From Methanobacteriota archaeon (GTDB lineage Archaea; Thermoplasmatota; Thermoplasmata; RBG-16-68-12), in assembly GCA_005878665.1 (NCBI GenBank), contig VBLR01000086.1, positions 1 to 13,799 of the forward strand: DNA of 13,799 bases. The letters run 5' to 3'. The notes under the pieces were generated by a model. It was not told where the DNA came from, did no database searches, and saw nothing but the letters and a program-made list of their open reading frames with translations. The translations under genes were made by a program, and so were the position numbers. This document shows, one piece after another, positions 1 to 6,642 of this stretch; the first letter of the stretch is position 1; each line of letters starts with the position of its first letter.

Positions 1-435
1 GTCCTCCAGCAGATTCCCTACGGGGCGTACATCGTCGGTACGCAGACCGAGGATCAGAAGGACTGGCTCATGTTCGGGACGTGGCTGATGCAGACCTCGT
101 TCAAGCCCCCGCTCGTCGCGTTCGCGTTCCGCAAAGATAGCCGGACCCTGGCGAACGTCCGCCGATCGAAGTCGTTCGCAGTCTCATTCCTCCGAGAGGG
201 GTCGCAGGACCTCGCCGAACTCGTGCTCGATGGGGCGTTCGAAAAGGTGAAGACGGATCGGACTGCGTCTGGGCTGCCGGTGCTCGCGGATGGCGCGGGC
301 TGGATCGAATGTCGCGTCGTGGACCAGATTCCGCAGGGCGATCATCCCGTCGTCCTCGCCGAGGTCGTCGATGTCGGCCAGGGAAAGGGGAAGCCGATCT
401 TCCTGGAATCGCTCGGCTGGCACTACGGCGGCTGA
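1..435 (+). CDS. Flavin reductase-like FMN-binding protein (5'-truncated)
   Basis: The gene runs in from the left edge, is open from base 1 and stops with TGA at 433-435; 144 residues are visible and the true start lies outside the window. The segment FGTWLMQTSFKPPLVAFAF, followed by KDSRTLANVRRSKSFAVSFL, is typical of the flavin reductase-like split-barrel FMN-binding domain, where this region lines the flavin pocket. Family members reduce or bind FMN using NAD(P)H, often supplying reduced flavin to a monooxygenase, or act as small cytoplasmic flavoproteins. No partner monooxygenase is visible. It converges on the ABC permease with only 8 bases between the two stop codons, so it is not part of that operon. 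Family is fairly sure; specific activity is unknown. Confidence 0.85.
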   Translation, partial: VLQQIPYGAYIVGTQTEDQKDWLMFGTWLMQTSFKPPLVAFAFRKDSRTLANVRRSKSFAVSFLREGSQDLAELVLDGAFEKVKTDRTASGLPVLADGAGWIECRVVDQIPQGDHPVVLAEVVDVGQGKGKPIFLESLGWHYGG

Positions 436-443
436 ACGGGGTC

Positions 444-1328
444 TTAGGCGACGGTCTCGCCGCGGAGCAGGAAGCGGCTCATCAACAGGTAGGCGACGAA
501 GGACACGAGCATCAGGACGACGGAATACGCCGACGCGAGTTCGAGGGAGCCGGCCTCGGCCTGCGTGAAGATGGCGATGGGGGCGGTCTTCAGGACCGCC
601 GACACGACGATGATCGTAGCGCCGAACTCCGCGATGCTCCGAGACAGGACGAGGACCGATCCGGCGACGAGACCGGGCTTGAGCTGGGGCAGGGTGATCG
701 TCAGGAAAACATGCAGGCGGTTCGCCCCCAGACTCCGGGCCGCGCTCTCGAGATGGGTATCCAGCTTGACGAGCACCGCGGCCATCGAGCGGACCATGTA
801 GGGAAACGTCTCGATCATGTGAGCGAAGACGAGGATCCACAAGGTCCACGTGAGCGAAAGGGGGTTCCCGAACAGGAACTGCGTAATGGCCCCGAACGGA
901 CCGAAGGGCCCGTAGAACGAGAGGAGGGAGAGGCCGACCACGACGCTCGGGACCGCGATCGTGATGTTGCTGAGCGTGTCGAGCGTCTTGGCGCCGAAGA
1001 CCTTCGCGCGGACCGTCGAATAGGCGATGATCGTGCCGAACATCAACTGGAAGACGACGACGATGACCGCGATCTCGAAGCTTCGGATGAGCGGTCCGTA
1101 GAGGCCCGGCTGGGAGAACAGTTGGCCGTACCATTTCAGGGTGAAGGTCCCCGTCCCGCTCAGGACGGACGAGGTGAAGCTGAAGGCGAAGACCGTCGCC
1201 AGCGGACCGAGGACGAAGAGGCCGAACAGGAACCAGACGAGGACGGTCCATAGAGTTCTCTCGAACGTCGGCCGTCGGAAGGGCCACTTCGCCACGGGAC
1301 TATCCCCTCCGCTCGAAAATCCGGTCAT
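444..1328 (-). CDS. ABC transporter permease, CysT/PotB/Fe3+-type (MetI-like fold)
   Basis: This is the membrane channel of an ABC importer, 294 residues from the chosen start. About six hydrophobic segments are visible, beginning with WTVLVWFLFGLFVLGPLATV and ending with the segment before the C-terminal SRFLLRG. The cytoplasmic EAA loop that docks to the ATPase is clear as ESAARSLGANRLHVFLTITLP. The ATG at 1328 overlaps the stop of the upstream solute-binding-protein gene as ATGA, which indicates translational coupling. A longer in-frame start at 1373 would lie inside the preceding gene and add a polar, non-membrane stretch. It is the last gene of the ATPase-SBP-permease operon. Only one permease of single-domain size is present, so the channel is presumably a homodimer, or a partner is encoded elsewhere. 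Substrate not determinable; iron, thiamine, phosphonate or polyamine-like classes all fit. Confidence 0.9.
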   Translation of the reverse strand: MTGFSSGGDSPVAKWPFRRPTFERTLWTVLVWFLFGLFVLGPLATVFAFSFTSSVLSGTGTFTLKWYGQLFSQPGLYGPLIRSFEIAVIVVVFQLMFGTIIAYSTVRAKVFGAKTLDTLSNITIAVPSVVVGLSLLSFYGPFGPFGAITQFLFGNPLSLTWTLWILVFAHMIETFPYMVRSMAAVLVKLDTHLESAARSLGANRLHVFLTITLPQLKPGLVAGSVLVLSRSIAEFGATIIVVSAVLKTAPIAIFTQAEAGSLELASAYSVVLMLVSFVAYLLMSRFLLRGETVA

Positions 1329-2308
1329 CCCCCGACGACGTACTTCGCCAGATTCGACTCCAAGATGGGCCACTGGGACCAGTCGTAGTTGAGGATGACC
1401 ACCCCGGGCGCCGGGAGCGGAATGCCCCCTGCTGGATCGGGGAATCCCGGAAGCACCGCGCGGAAGTAGAACCGGCTGATGTTCGATTGAACCTCATCGC
1501 GGAACAGGAAATTGATGAAGTCCAAAGCCCGCGGATTCGAATGACCTTTGACGAGGCCGGCCGAGAAGATGACGGGCACCAAGAACCGTTGCCCGCCGAG
1601 GATCGGGAGATTGAAGGCGACGCGCGCCCCCTGGTTCAGATAGAACAAGGTGACGCCTTCGTAGCCCAACGTCACATCGAACGCTCGGTCGGCGACCCCC
1701 AAGATGTTCGAACGCGCGTTCACGGGCTGCACCACGGTATGCGCGAGGGCTCGGGCGCCCGCGGCGGCGGAGACGTTTTCGAAGAAGAGGACCGCGTAGA
1801 TTCCGTTGTTGCTGAGCAGCGGGTGCGGGAACCCGAACGATGTGTTAATGAATGCAAGATCCGGGGCGGCACCGAGGGTTGGGCTGTAGACCTCGAGGAG
1901 CGGGCTCCAGGCGAACGCGTACCATAGGTGACCCCCGGTCACGTTGCGGCTCTGGAAGTTCGGAGGCACGGACGCGCTCCGCGTAATCTGGAACGGAAGG
2001 AAGTACCCGGCGGCGAAGCCCTTCTCCACGAAGAGGGGAGATGCGTGCAGGAAGACGTCGGCCTCGGGATGCCCTCCGGACATCTGCAGACGGTTGTACT
2101 GCTCGCCCGCGCTCACGTACACGAGGGTGACGTCCAAACCGGTCTCGGACCGGAACCGAGGGACGACGAGCGACTCGAGCAGACTTTGCAGGGCGGGCGT
2201 CGCATACACGACGAGGGCCCCTTGCTGGACCTTGTACAGATCCGTCAAGGAAAGCGCGAGGCCTACCGACAACACGAGGGCGACGATCGAGAAGGCCCTA
2301 TTTCGCAT
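1325..2308 (-). CDS. ABC transporter extracellular solute-binding protein, family 1 (Fe3+/thiamine-like)
   Basis: This 327-residue protein captures the substrate outside the membrane for the importer. It begins with a short basic stretch (MRNR) and a hydrophobic segment of about 18 residues, serving as a signal or uncleaved membrane anchor. There is no lipobox cysteine, so anchoring by the N-terminal helix is likely. The mature part starts with LVVYATPALQSLLESLVVPR and continues with SAGEQYNRLQMSGGHPEADV, a pattern of the periplasmic-binding-protein family that includes AfuA/FbpA-type iron and TbpA-type thiamine receptors. The start overlaps the end of the ATPase gene by 11 nt. A GAGGTG Shine-Dalgarno-like motif lies about 10 nt upstream. 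It is followed by the permease through an ATGA overlap. The ligand cannot be assigned from sequence alone. Confidence 0.85.
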   Translation of the reverse strand: MRNRAFSIVALVLSVGLALSLTDLYKVQQGALVVYATPALQSLLESLVVPRFRSETGLDVTLVYVSAGEQYNRLQMSGGHPEADVFLHASPLFVEKGFAAGYFLPFQITRSASVPPNFQSRNVTGGHLWYAFAWSPLLEVYSPTLGAAPDLAFINTSFGFPHPLLSNNGIYAVLFFENVSAAAGARALAHTVVQPVNARSNILGVADRAFDVTLGYEGVTLFYLNQGARVAFNLPILGGQRFLVPVIFSAGLVKGHSNPRALDFINFLFRDEVQSNISRFYFRAVLPGFPDPAGGIPLPAPGVVILNYDWSQWPILESNLAKYVVGG

Positions 2309-3185
2309 CGCCGTGCCACACCTCGATCCGCTCGGCCTCGGCCCCCTTCTTCACCATGACGTGGACTTTCTCTCCCCCGCGCACGTCTGGGATGTGCACG
2401 GAGATCTGCGCGCCTCCGTCGAGCACGATGTACGGGGACCCGTCGGGCGCCATCTGGACGGTCGCCTCGGCGAAGAGGACCATTTTCATGAAGTCCTGGA
2501 CGAACGGGTCCGGGTTCGTCATCATGCTTTCCGGGGTGCCGGACGCCACGACGCGTCCCTCGTTCAACACGATCAGCCGACGGGCGAACATGAACGCTTC
2601 CTCCTGGTCGTGTGTGATGAACAGCGTCGTGACTTTCTGCTGTCGAATGATCGAACGGACTTCCTGGACCACCTGGGTTCGCATCGTCGCGTCGAGCGAG
2701 CCGAACGCCTCGTCGAGGAGGAGGATCTTGGGACCCACACACAAGGCCCGCGCGAGCGCGACCCGCTGCCGCTCGCCGCCCGAGAGTTCCCGCGGCAACC
2801 GATTCTCCTTTCCTTGCAGGTGGACGAGGTCGAGCATCTCCGCAATTCGGCCCCGCGCGACCCCGGTCGGAACCCTCCGTGCCCGCAATCCATACCCGAC
2901 GTTGTCGGCGACGGAGAGGTGGGGAAAGAGCGCGAAACTCTGGTAGACGACCCCGATGCCTCGGCGCTCCGTCGGCAGCTGACCGACCTCCTGCCCATCG
3001 ATGAGGATCTTCCCTGCCTCGGGCGTGAGTTCGCCGAGGATGCATCGGAACAGGGTGGTCTTCCCGCCGCCCGACGGACCCAAGATCGCGGCCAATTCGC
3101 CGTCTTGCAGTCCGAAAGATACGTCCTTCAGAACCCCGTGGCCGTCGATGGACTTCTTGAGCCCTCGGACCTCGAGGGTCGGCAT
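2298..3185 (-). CDS. ABC transporter ATP-binding protein with TOBE-like C-terminus
   Basis: This is the energising ATPase of the importer, 295 residues. All nucleotide-binding motifs are present in order: Walker A GPSGGGKT (36-43), Q-loop VYQSF (Q82), signature LSGGE (134-138), Walker B ILLLDEA (154-160, catalytic E159), D-loop SLD and H-loop ITHD (H192). About 60 C-terminal residues after the ATPase core (region of YIVLDGGAQISVHIPD and VMVKKGAEAERIEVW) resemble a small TOBE-type regulatory barrel, as in CysA/PotA/FbpC-class importers. This matches the family of the neighbouring SBP and permease. It is the first gene of the operon. A TATA-like element 26-33 nt upstream and no Shine-Dalgarno suggest a leaderless or near-leaderless transcript. 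The ATG at 3185 directly precedes a typical family N-terminus (TLEVRGLKKS). Confidence 0.95.
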   Translation of the reverse strand: MPTLEVRGLKKSIDGHGVLKDVSFGLQDGELAAILGPSGGGKTTLFRCILGELTPEAGKILIDGQEVGQLPTERRGIGVVYQSFALFPHLSVADNVGYGLRARRVPTGVARGRIAEMLDLVHLQGKENRLPRELSGGERQRVALARALCVGPKILLLDEAFGSLDATMRTQVVQEVRSIIRQQKVTTLFITHDQEEAFMFARRLIVLNEGRVVASGTPESMMTNPDPFVQDFMKMVLFAEATVQMAPDGSPYIVLDGGAQISVHIPDVRGGEKVHVMVKKGAEAERIEVWHGDAK

Positions 3186-3210
3186 GCGAACGGCAGAAAG
3201 GGCTCGGGGT

Positions 3211-3218
3211 AGAAATAC
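3211..3218 (-). promoter_or_regulatory. Candidate TATA-like element of the ABC importer operon
   Basis: The minus strand reads GTATTTCT here, in an otherwise GC-rich intergenic stretch. Its centre lies about 30 nt upstream of the ATPase ATG at 3185. That is close to the 25-30 nt spacing expected between an archaeal TATA box and a leaderless start. The match to a consensus TATA box is weak, so position is the main argument. Confidence 0.35.
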
Positions 3219-3330
3219 GTGCGGAATCCGCGTCGGGTGTGCGGTGCGCGGGCGCTGTTTTCCATCGATCCATCGACCCGGCTGAGGTCATGGTTTTTGA
3301 ACCCGCAGGCGGTTGCCTCTCCGGGCAGGC

Positions 3331-3681
3331 ATGAGCTATTCGGAGGCCCAGGCCGCGCGCGTCCGTCACGCGCTCGCAGGCCGCAAGGGGATCGCCGAGA
3401 AAGAAATGTTCGGTGGGATCGCCTTCCTCCTCGGCGGGAACATGTGCGTCGGCGTCCACGGCGAGGACCTCATCGTGCGAATCGAGCCGTCGACGACCGC
3501 GGCGATGTTGAAGGAACCGGGCGCGAAACCGTTCGACCTCTCCGGTCGACCCGCGATGGCGGGTTGGCTCCTGGTCGCGCCGGCGGGATACCGAACCAAG
3601 GCCGCGCTCGAGACTTGGGTGGCCCGCGGGGTTGAATTCGCCTCCTCGCTGCCGAAGAAACGGCCGGGCCGGAGGCAGTAA
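3331..3681 (+). CDS. TfoX/Sxy N-terminal domain family protein
   Basis: This is a small cytoplasmic protein of 116 residues. The core EKEMFGGIAFLLGGNMCVGV followed by GEDLIVRI is the hallmark of the TfoX N-terminal domain. In bacteria this domain is found in competence regulators (Sxy/TfoX), but it is also widespread as stand-alone proteins of unknown function, and this is one of those. The TfoX C-terminal helical domain is absent, and the protein ends in a basic tail (KKRPGRRQ). The ATG at 3331 begins MSYSEAQAARVRHAL, a typical family N-terminus; an upstream in-frame TTG at 3313 is less likely. A T-rich patch at about 3293-3300 may be its promoter. It stands between the divergent ABC operon and the Fic gene and shares no obvious function with either. 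A competence role should not be inferred. Confidence 0.85.
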   Translation: MSYSEAQAARVRHALAGRKGIAEKEMFGGIAFLLGGNMCVGVHGEDLIVRIEPSTTAAMLKEPGAKPFDLSGRPAMAGWLLVAPAGYRTKAALETWVARGVEFASSLPKKRPGRRQ

Positions 3682-3695
3682 TCGCAGTTGCGATT
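3680..3695. repeat. Short perfect inverted repeat after the TfoX-like gene
   Basis: AATCGCA and TGCGATT are separated by two bases (GT), giving a 16-base near-perfect palindrome that begins in the TfoX-like stop codon. It could be an operator-like site, or a 6-bp stem with a 4-base loop. No T-run follows, so a terminator role is weakly supported. Confidence 0.5.
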
Positions 3696-3747
3696 CCGAA
3701 ACGACTCTTCGGGACAGTATGGTTAATCCGATGGGATGGTCTGATTA

Positions 3748-3774
3748 CCATATATCTTTAAGTATAATATATGG
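3748..3774 (+). promoter_or_regulatory. AT-rich promoter with inverted repeat upstream of the Fic gene
   Basis: CCATATAT (3748-3755) and ATATATGG (3767-3774) form a perfect 8-bp inverted repeat with an 11-base spacer. Inside it lies TTTAAGTA (3757-3764), a good archaeal TATA-like sequence centred about 28 nt upstream of the ATG at 3789. A second imperfect pair, GGTTAATC (3721-3728) and GATTACC (3743-3749), flanks it. This is the most AT-rich patch of the window. The geometry suggests a TATA box embedded in an operator, so a repressor bound here would block TBP. Confidence 0.55.
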
Positions 3775-3788
3775 GATATAAGCACGAC

Positions 3789-4685
3789 ATGCTTGAAACC
3801 ATACTGGCGGAGCTCAGGCATGAATTGCTGACTCGGGCTCCGTTGGACGCTCTTCCCCCTCGCGTTTGGCGACGCACCGGGGCGCTCAATACCTGGGGAA
3901 CGAACGCGATTGAAGGGAATACACTCAGCCGCAAAGATGTCGAACGGATCCTCCTGGAAGGACGCAGCGTACCCAATCGTCCGCTCCCGGATGTCCTCGA
4001 GACGATCCAGCACGAGCAGGCCTTTGAGAGCCTCCTCCCGCGACGTCCCAATCCCATCCGTCTCTCGTCGGTGTTAGACCTCCACGAAACGGTATTCCGA
4101 GGTATCAAACCGGATGCGGGTCAATGGAGGCGCGTGAACGTCCGGATTGCGGGCGTCCGGCATGTTCCTCCTCGGATGGAGAAAGTCCTCGCCCTCATGA
4201 GCGCCTGGGAGGAGTCGTATGCCAAGCAGGACATGGAAGGCGCCGGAGCGTTTCCTCTCGGAGCGAGGATGCACTTCGAGTTCGAGTCGATCCACCCGTT
4301 CACCGATGGGAACGGGCGCGTCGGTCGCCTGCTGTTGAATCTTCACTTCCTGAAACACAACTGGCCGCCCGTCCACATCTTGCCTCCGGATCGGTCGCGC
4401 TATCTGCGGTCGCTGAACGCGGGCCACTCCGGCGACCTCACGGGCCTCGAGGCGTTCCTCCGCACGATGATGGGACGGTCCCTGCTCGACCTACTCAACC
4501 AGGTCGGGACCGCCGAGGATGAGTTGAAGCCGTTGAGGAAGATGGCCGCCCGCGGTCCGTATTCCGCCAAGTACCTCGGTCTTCGGGCGGGCCAAGAAAA
4601 GCTCCCCGCGATCAAGATCGCGGGAGACTGGAACACGAGCCCGCGCGCCCTCCGCCTGTACCGCGACCAGATTGGCCGCGCGTGA
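3789..4685 (+). CDS. Fic family protein (class II, putative AMP-transferase) with C-terminal DNA-binding domain
   Basis: Fic enzymes transfer AMP (or related groups) from a nucleotide to a hydroxyl on a target protein. This 298-residue protein has the full catalytic motif HPFTDGNGRVGR (169-180; catalytic His169). It also has a flap-like segment (RRVNVRIAGVRHVPP, about 114-128) and the N-terminal inhibitory motif TNAIEG (38-43; inhibitory Glu42), which places it in the self-inhibited class II. The C-terminal about 45 residues (PYSAKYLGLRAGQEKLPAIK onward, then DWNTSPRALRLY) resemble excisionase/MerR-like winged-helix DNA-binding modules seen at the end of many class II Fic proteins. The ATG at 3789 sits about 28 nt after a TATA-like box; an ATG at 3771 (six residues longer) falls within the inverted repeat. 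The 5' part uses noticeably more A/T-ending codons than its neighbours, compatible with transfer. No antitoxin gene is adjacent. Target unknown. Confidence 0.92.
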   Translation: MLETILAELRHELLTRAPLDALPPRVWRRTGALNTWGTNAIEGNTLSRKDVERILLEGRSVPNRPLPDVLETIQHEQAFESLLPRRPNPIRLSSVLDLHETVFRGIKPDAGQWRRVNVRIAGVRHVPPRMEKVLALMSAWEESYAKQDMEGAGAFPLGARMHFEFESIHPFTDGNGRVGRLLLNLHFLKHNWPPVHILPPDRSRYLRSLNAGHSGDLTGLEAFLRTMMGRSLLDLLNQVGTAEDELKPLRKMAARGPYSAKYLGLRAGQEKLPAIKIAGDWNTSPRALRLYRDQIGRA

Positions 4686-4859
4686 GGCTCTCCGGATCTT
4701 GCAGGGTCTCATGATAGGGCCGATGCATGACCGGCGATGGCCGGCCCAAGAACCTTGCTTCCGTCCGTCGTATCGGAAGGCATGCAGGCTCCGGAGAGAA
4801 ACCCTAAGGACCTCGGTCGGCATGGGGTCCTCGAATCACCTGGAACGGTCGAGAAACAA

Positions 4860-6068
4860 ATGACGACCCAGATGAGCTTCGCGACCCGGGCCCAGGGGCC
4901 GCTCCAAGAGGTCACGGAACGCCGGCCGGGCCTCGCCATCGATGCGTATCCGCTGGGCCGGCTCCTTCTCCTGCGGTGCTTCGGAGACGTGGACGGAATC
5001 GACGCCGCCTCGGAAATCAACGGCTCCGGCGGCAAAGTCCTTCACATGACGCGGACCGGAGACGAGGTCACGCTGCTGCTCGACGGCTCCGGCCGCGAGG
5101 AGGAAATCATCGCGGCACTGGCGGATCAGAGCGCGCACCTCATCCCACCGATTCGTTGGCAACGAGGCGAGGCGCGGGTCACGTTGGTCCTCGAAGACCG
5201 GGCGGACCCAGAAGCGCTATTGGAGCAATTCCCGGGTGCCCGCCTCGTTTCGAAGCGACGCCCCTCGCCGACTCGCGGAACTGTGGGCTCCTATTCATCT
5301 CCCCTCTTCTTGCCCAAGCTCACCGAGAAGCAGGCGCGGGCGCTCCTCGCCGCGTACGATGCGGGCTACTACGAGTTCCCGAGGAAGGCGACGACGGAAC
5401 AGGTCAGCGTCTCCCTTGGGATTGCTCGCAGCACCTTCGAGCAGCACCTGAACCGCGCGGAGCATCACGTCGTTCGCGCGATGCTACCGATGGTCCGGAT
5501 GCGTTCCGGCCGAGAAGGCGGGGAAGCGTTGGAGGTCTATTCGAAGTTCAGTCGCGAACTCGGGCTGTACGTCCAGCTCGAGGTCCTGGGGGATCGCATC
5601 GCCGCGGTGAGACTCGCTCGGAAGGCGCCGGCGGAGACCGCCGGATCCGACCACCCGTATCTGGCGCGGATCCTCGAGCACATCCACACGGGAAAAGGGG
5701 ACCTGCGGGACATCCCGCTCGCGCTCGAGGTCGCGCCGTTCGAGCGAGAGGTCCTCGAATTCTTGCGGACCATCCCCGCGGGAGAAACGATCACGTACGG
5801 AGAGATCGCGCGTCGACTCGGGCGACCCGGAGCGAGTCGCGCCGTGGGGACCGCGTGCGCCCGGAACCCGGCGGTCATCGTCATCCCGTGCCATCGGGTC
5901 GTCCCGAAGTCCGGGGGACTCGGGAACTACTCATCCGAGGGAGGCCCCGAAACCAAGCGGAGGCTCCTCGAGAGGGAAGGAGCGAGCTTGCCCGTCGAGC
6001 CGAGGCCCCATCGGGGGCGCATCGAGCAGCAAGTCGGGCCGAGAAAAGCGGCCCGCTCTCTGCACTGA
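4860..6068 (+). CDS. HTH_10 regulator fused to methylated-DNA-protein cysteine methyltransferase (Ada-like)
   Basis: This 402-residue fusion has three parts. Residues about 22-145 resemble the sensor-like N-terminal domain of archaeal bacterio-opsin-activator (Bat) proteins. Residues about 154-208 are an HTH_10 DNA-binding domain (LTEKQARALLAAYDAGYYEF, then VSLGIARSTFEQHLNRAE). Residues about 215-385 are a methylguanine-DNA methyltransferase: a short N-terminal lobe, then ITYGEIARRLG, the arginine-finger region SRAVGTACARNP, acceptor motif IPCHRVV (Cys344) and GLGNYS. Such enzymes remove methyl groups from O6-methylguanine by transferring them irreversibly to the cysteine. Fusion to a DNA-binding domain suggests a methylation-switched regulator like bacterial Ada, here with an archaeal HTH. 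The ATG at 4860 was chosen because third-position GC rises sharply there; in-frame ATGs at 4737 and 4782 are possible. No Shine-Dalgarno is visible. Domain calls are strong; regulatory role is inference. Confidence 0.88.
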   Translation: MTTQMSFATRAQGPLQEVTERRPGLAIDAYPLGRLLLLRCFGDVDGIDAASEINGSGGKVLHMTRTGDEVTLLLDGSGREEEIIAALADQSAHLIPPIRWQRGEARVTLVLEDRADPEALLEQFPGARLVSKRRPSPTRGTVGSYSSPLFLPKLTEKQARALLAAYDAGYYEFPRKATTEQVSVSLGIARSTFEQHLNRAEHHVVRAMLPMVRMRSGREGGEALEVYSKFSRELGLYVQLEVLGDRIAAVRLARKAPAETAGSDHPYLARILEHIHTGKGDLRDIPLALEVAPFEREVLEFLRTIPAGETITYGEIARRLGRPGASRAVGTACARNPAVIVIPCHRVVPKSGGLGNYSSEGGPETKRRLLEREGASLPVEPRPHRGRIEQQVGPRKAARSLH

Positions 6069-6107
6069 CCTTCCATCTCGCGAAGATCGCGGCCGCGAAC
6101 CAACCCT

Positions 6108-6114
6108 CATATCC
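6108..6114 (+). promoter_or_regulatory. Candidate TATA-like element of the RidA-family gene
   Basis: CATATCC is centred about 27 nt before the ATG at 6138. With no Shine-Dalgarno before that ATG, this fits a leaderless archaeal transcript. The box is short and imperfect. Confidence 0.4.
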
Positions 6115-6137
6115 GGAGACTCAGGTACCCGCGTCCC

Positions 6138-6635
6138 ATGCAGAAAGTGGCCGTTCCCACCGATCTCCCCGCGATCGGACCGTTCTCCTGGGGCGTGAAG
6201 CTCGGGGACCTCGTGTTCGTCGCAGGGCAGGGACCTCTCGGTCCGGATGGCAAGGTCATCGAGGGGGACATCCGCCTCCAGACGAGGAAGACGTTGGAGA
6301 ACTTCCGGAAGGTCGTCGAAGCCGCGGGCTTGAGCCTCGACGACGTCGTCTCGACCACAGTCTACCTCAAGGATCTGGAGGACTTCCGCGCGATGAACGA
6401 GGTGTACTCGGAGTTCTTCGCAGCCGAACCTCGACCCGCGCGGGCGACCGTCCGCGCCGATCTTCTCCTTGGCATGAAGGTCGAAATCCAGGGAATCGCG
6501 TACGCCGTCAAAGGCGAAAGGCTTCAATCCCCGCGACCCATGCGGGCGTCGATGGCCAAAAAGAAGAAATCGAAAAAGGCCGCGAAGAAGAAAGCCTACT
6601 ACGCCGGCCGGAAGGAAAAGAAGGCGAAGAAGTAG
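6138..6635 (+). CDS. RidA (YjgF/YER057c/UK114) family protein with lysine-rich C-terminal tail
   Basis: RidA proteins are small trimeric enzymes that hydrolyse reactive enamine/imine intermediates, such as 2-aminoacrylate from PLP enzymes, protecting other enzymes from damage. Residues 1-125 form a complete domain: LVFVAGQGPLGPDG (25-38), QTRKTLENFRKVVEAAGLSL (48-67), and PARATV (100-105) with the catalytic Arg102, then VEIQGIA with Glu116. The usual family end is near residue 125. Here the frame continues through a linker to a tail of 27 residues (139-165) with 14 lysines, starting MAKKKKSKKAAKKK and containing AYYAGRKE. The tail could bind nucleic acid or membranes. It could also be a separate tiny ORF starting at the internal ATG 6552. 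The gene starts at an ATG with a TATA-like box 27 nt upstream and converges with the primase gene 7 nt away. Confidence 0.9.
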   Translation: MQKVAVPTDLPAIGPFSWGVKLGDLVFVAGQGPLGPDGKVIEGDIRLQTRKTLENFRKVVEAAGLSLDDVVSTTVYLKDLEDFRAMNEVYSEFFAAEPRPARATVRADLLLGMKVEIQGIAYAVKGERLQSPRPMRASMAKKKKSKKAAKKKAYYAGRKEKKAKK

Positions 6636-6642
6636 GCGACGG

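Noticed and set aside
1944..3212. Plus-strand open frame of about 422 codons antisense to the ABC genes
   Set aside because: No domain signature; the opposite strand carries full ABC motifs.
3331..3681. Competence regulator (TfoX/Sxy) function
   Set aside because: Only the N-terminal domain is present, which is widespread in stand-alone proteins with no link to competence.
3789..4685. Fic/Doc-type toxin-antitoxin module
   Set aside because: The inhibitory motif is inside the Fic protein itself and no small antitoxin gene lies beside it.
4731..4744. Small CCGGC/GCCGG hairpin between the Fic and MGMT-fusion genes
   Set aside because: Five-base GC arms are expected by chance in such GC-rich DNA; no T-run or conserved context.
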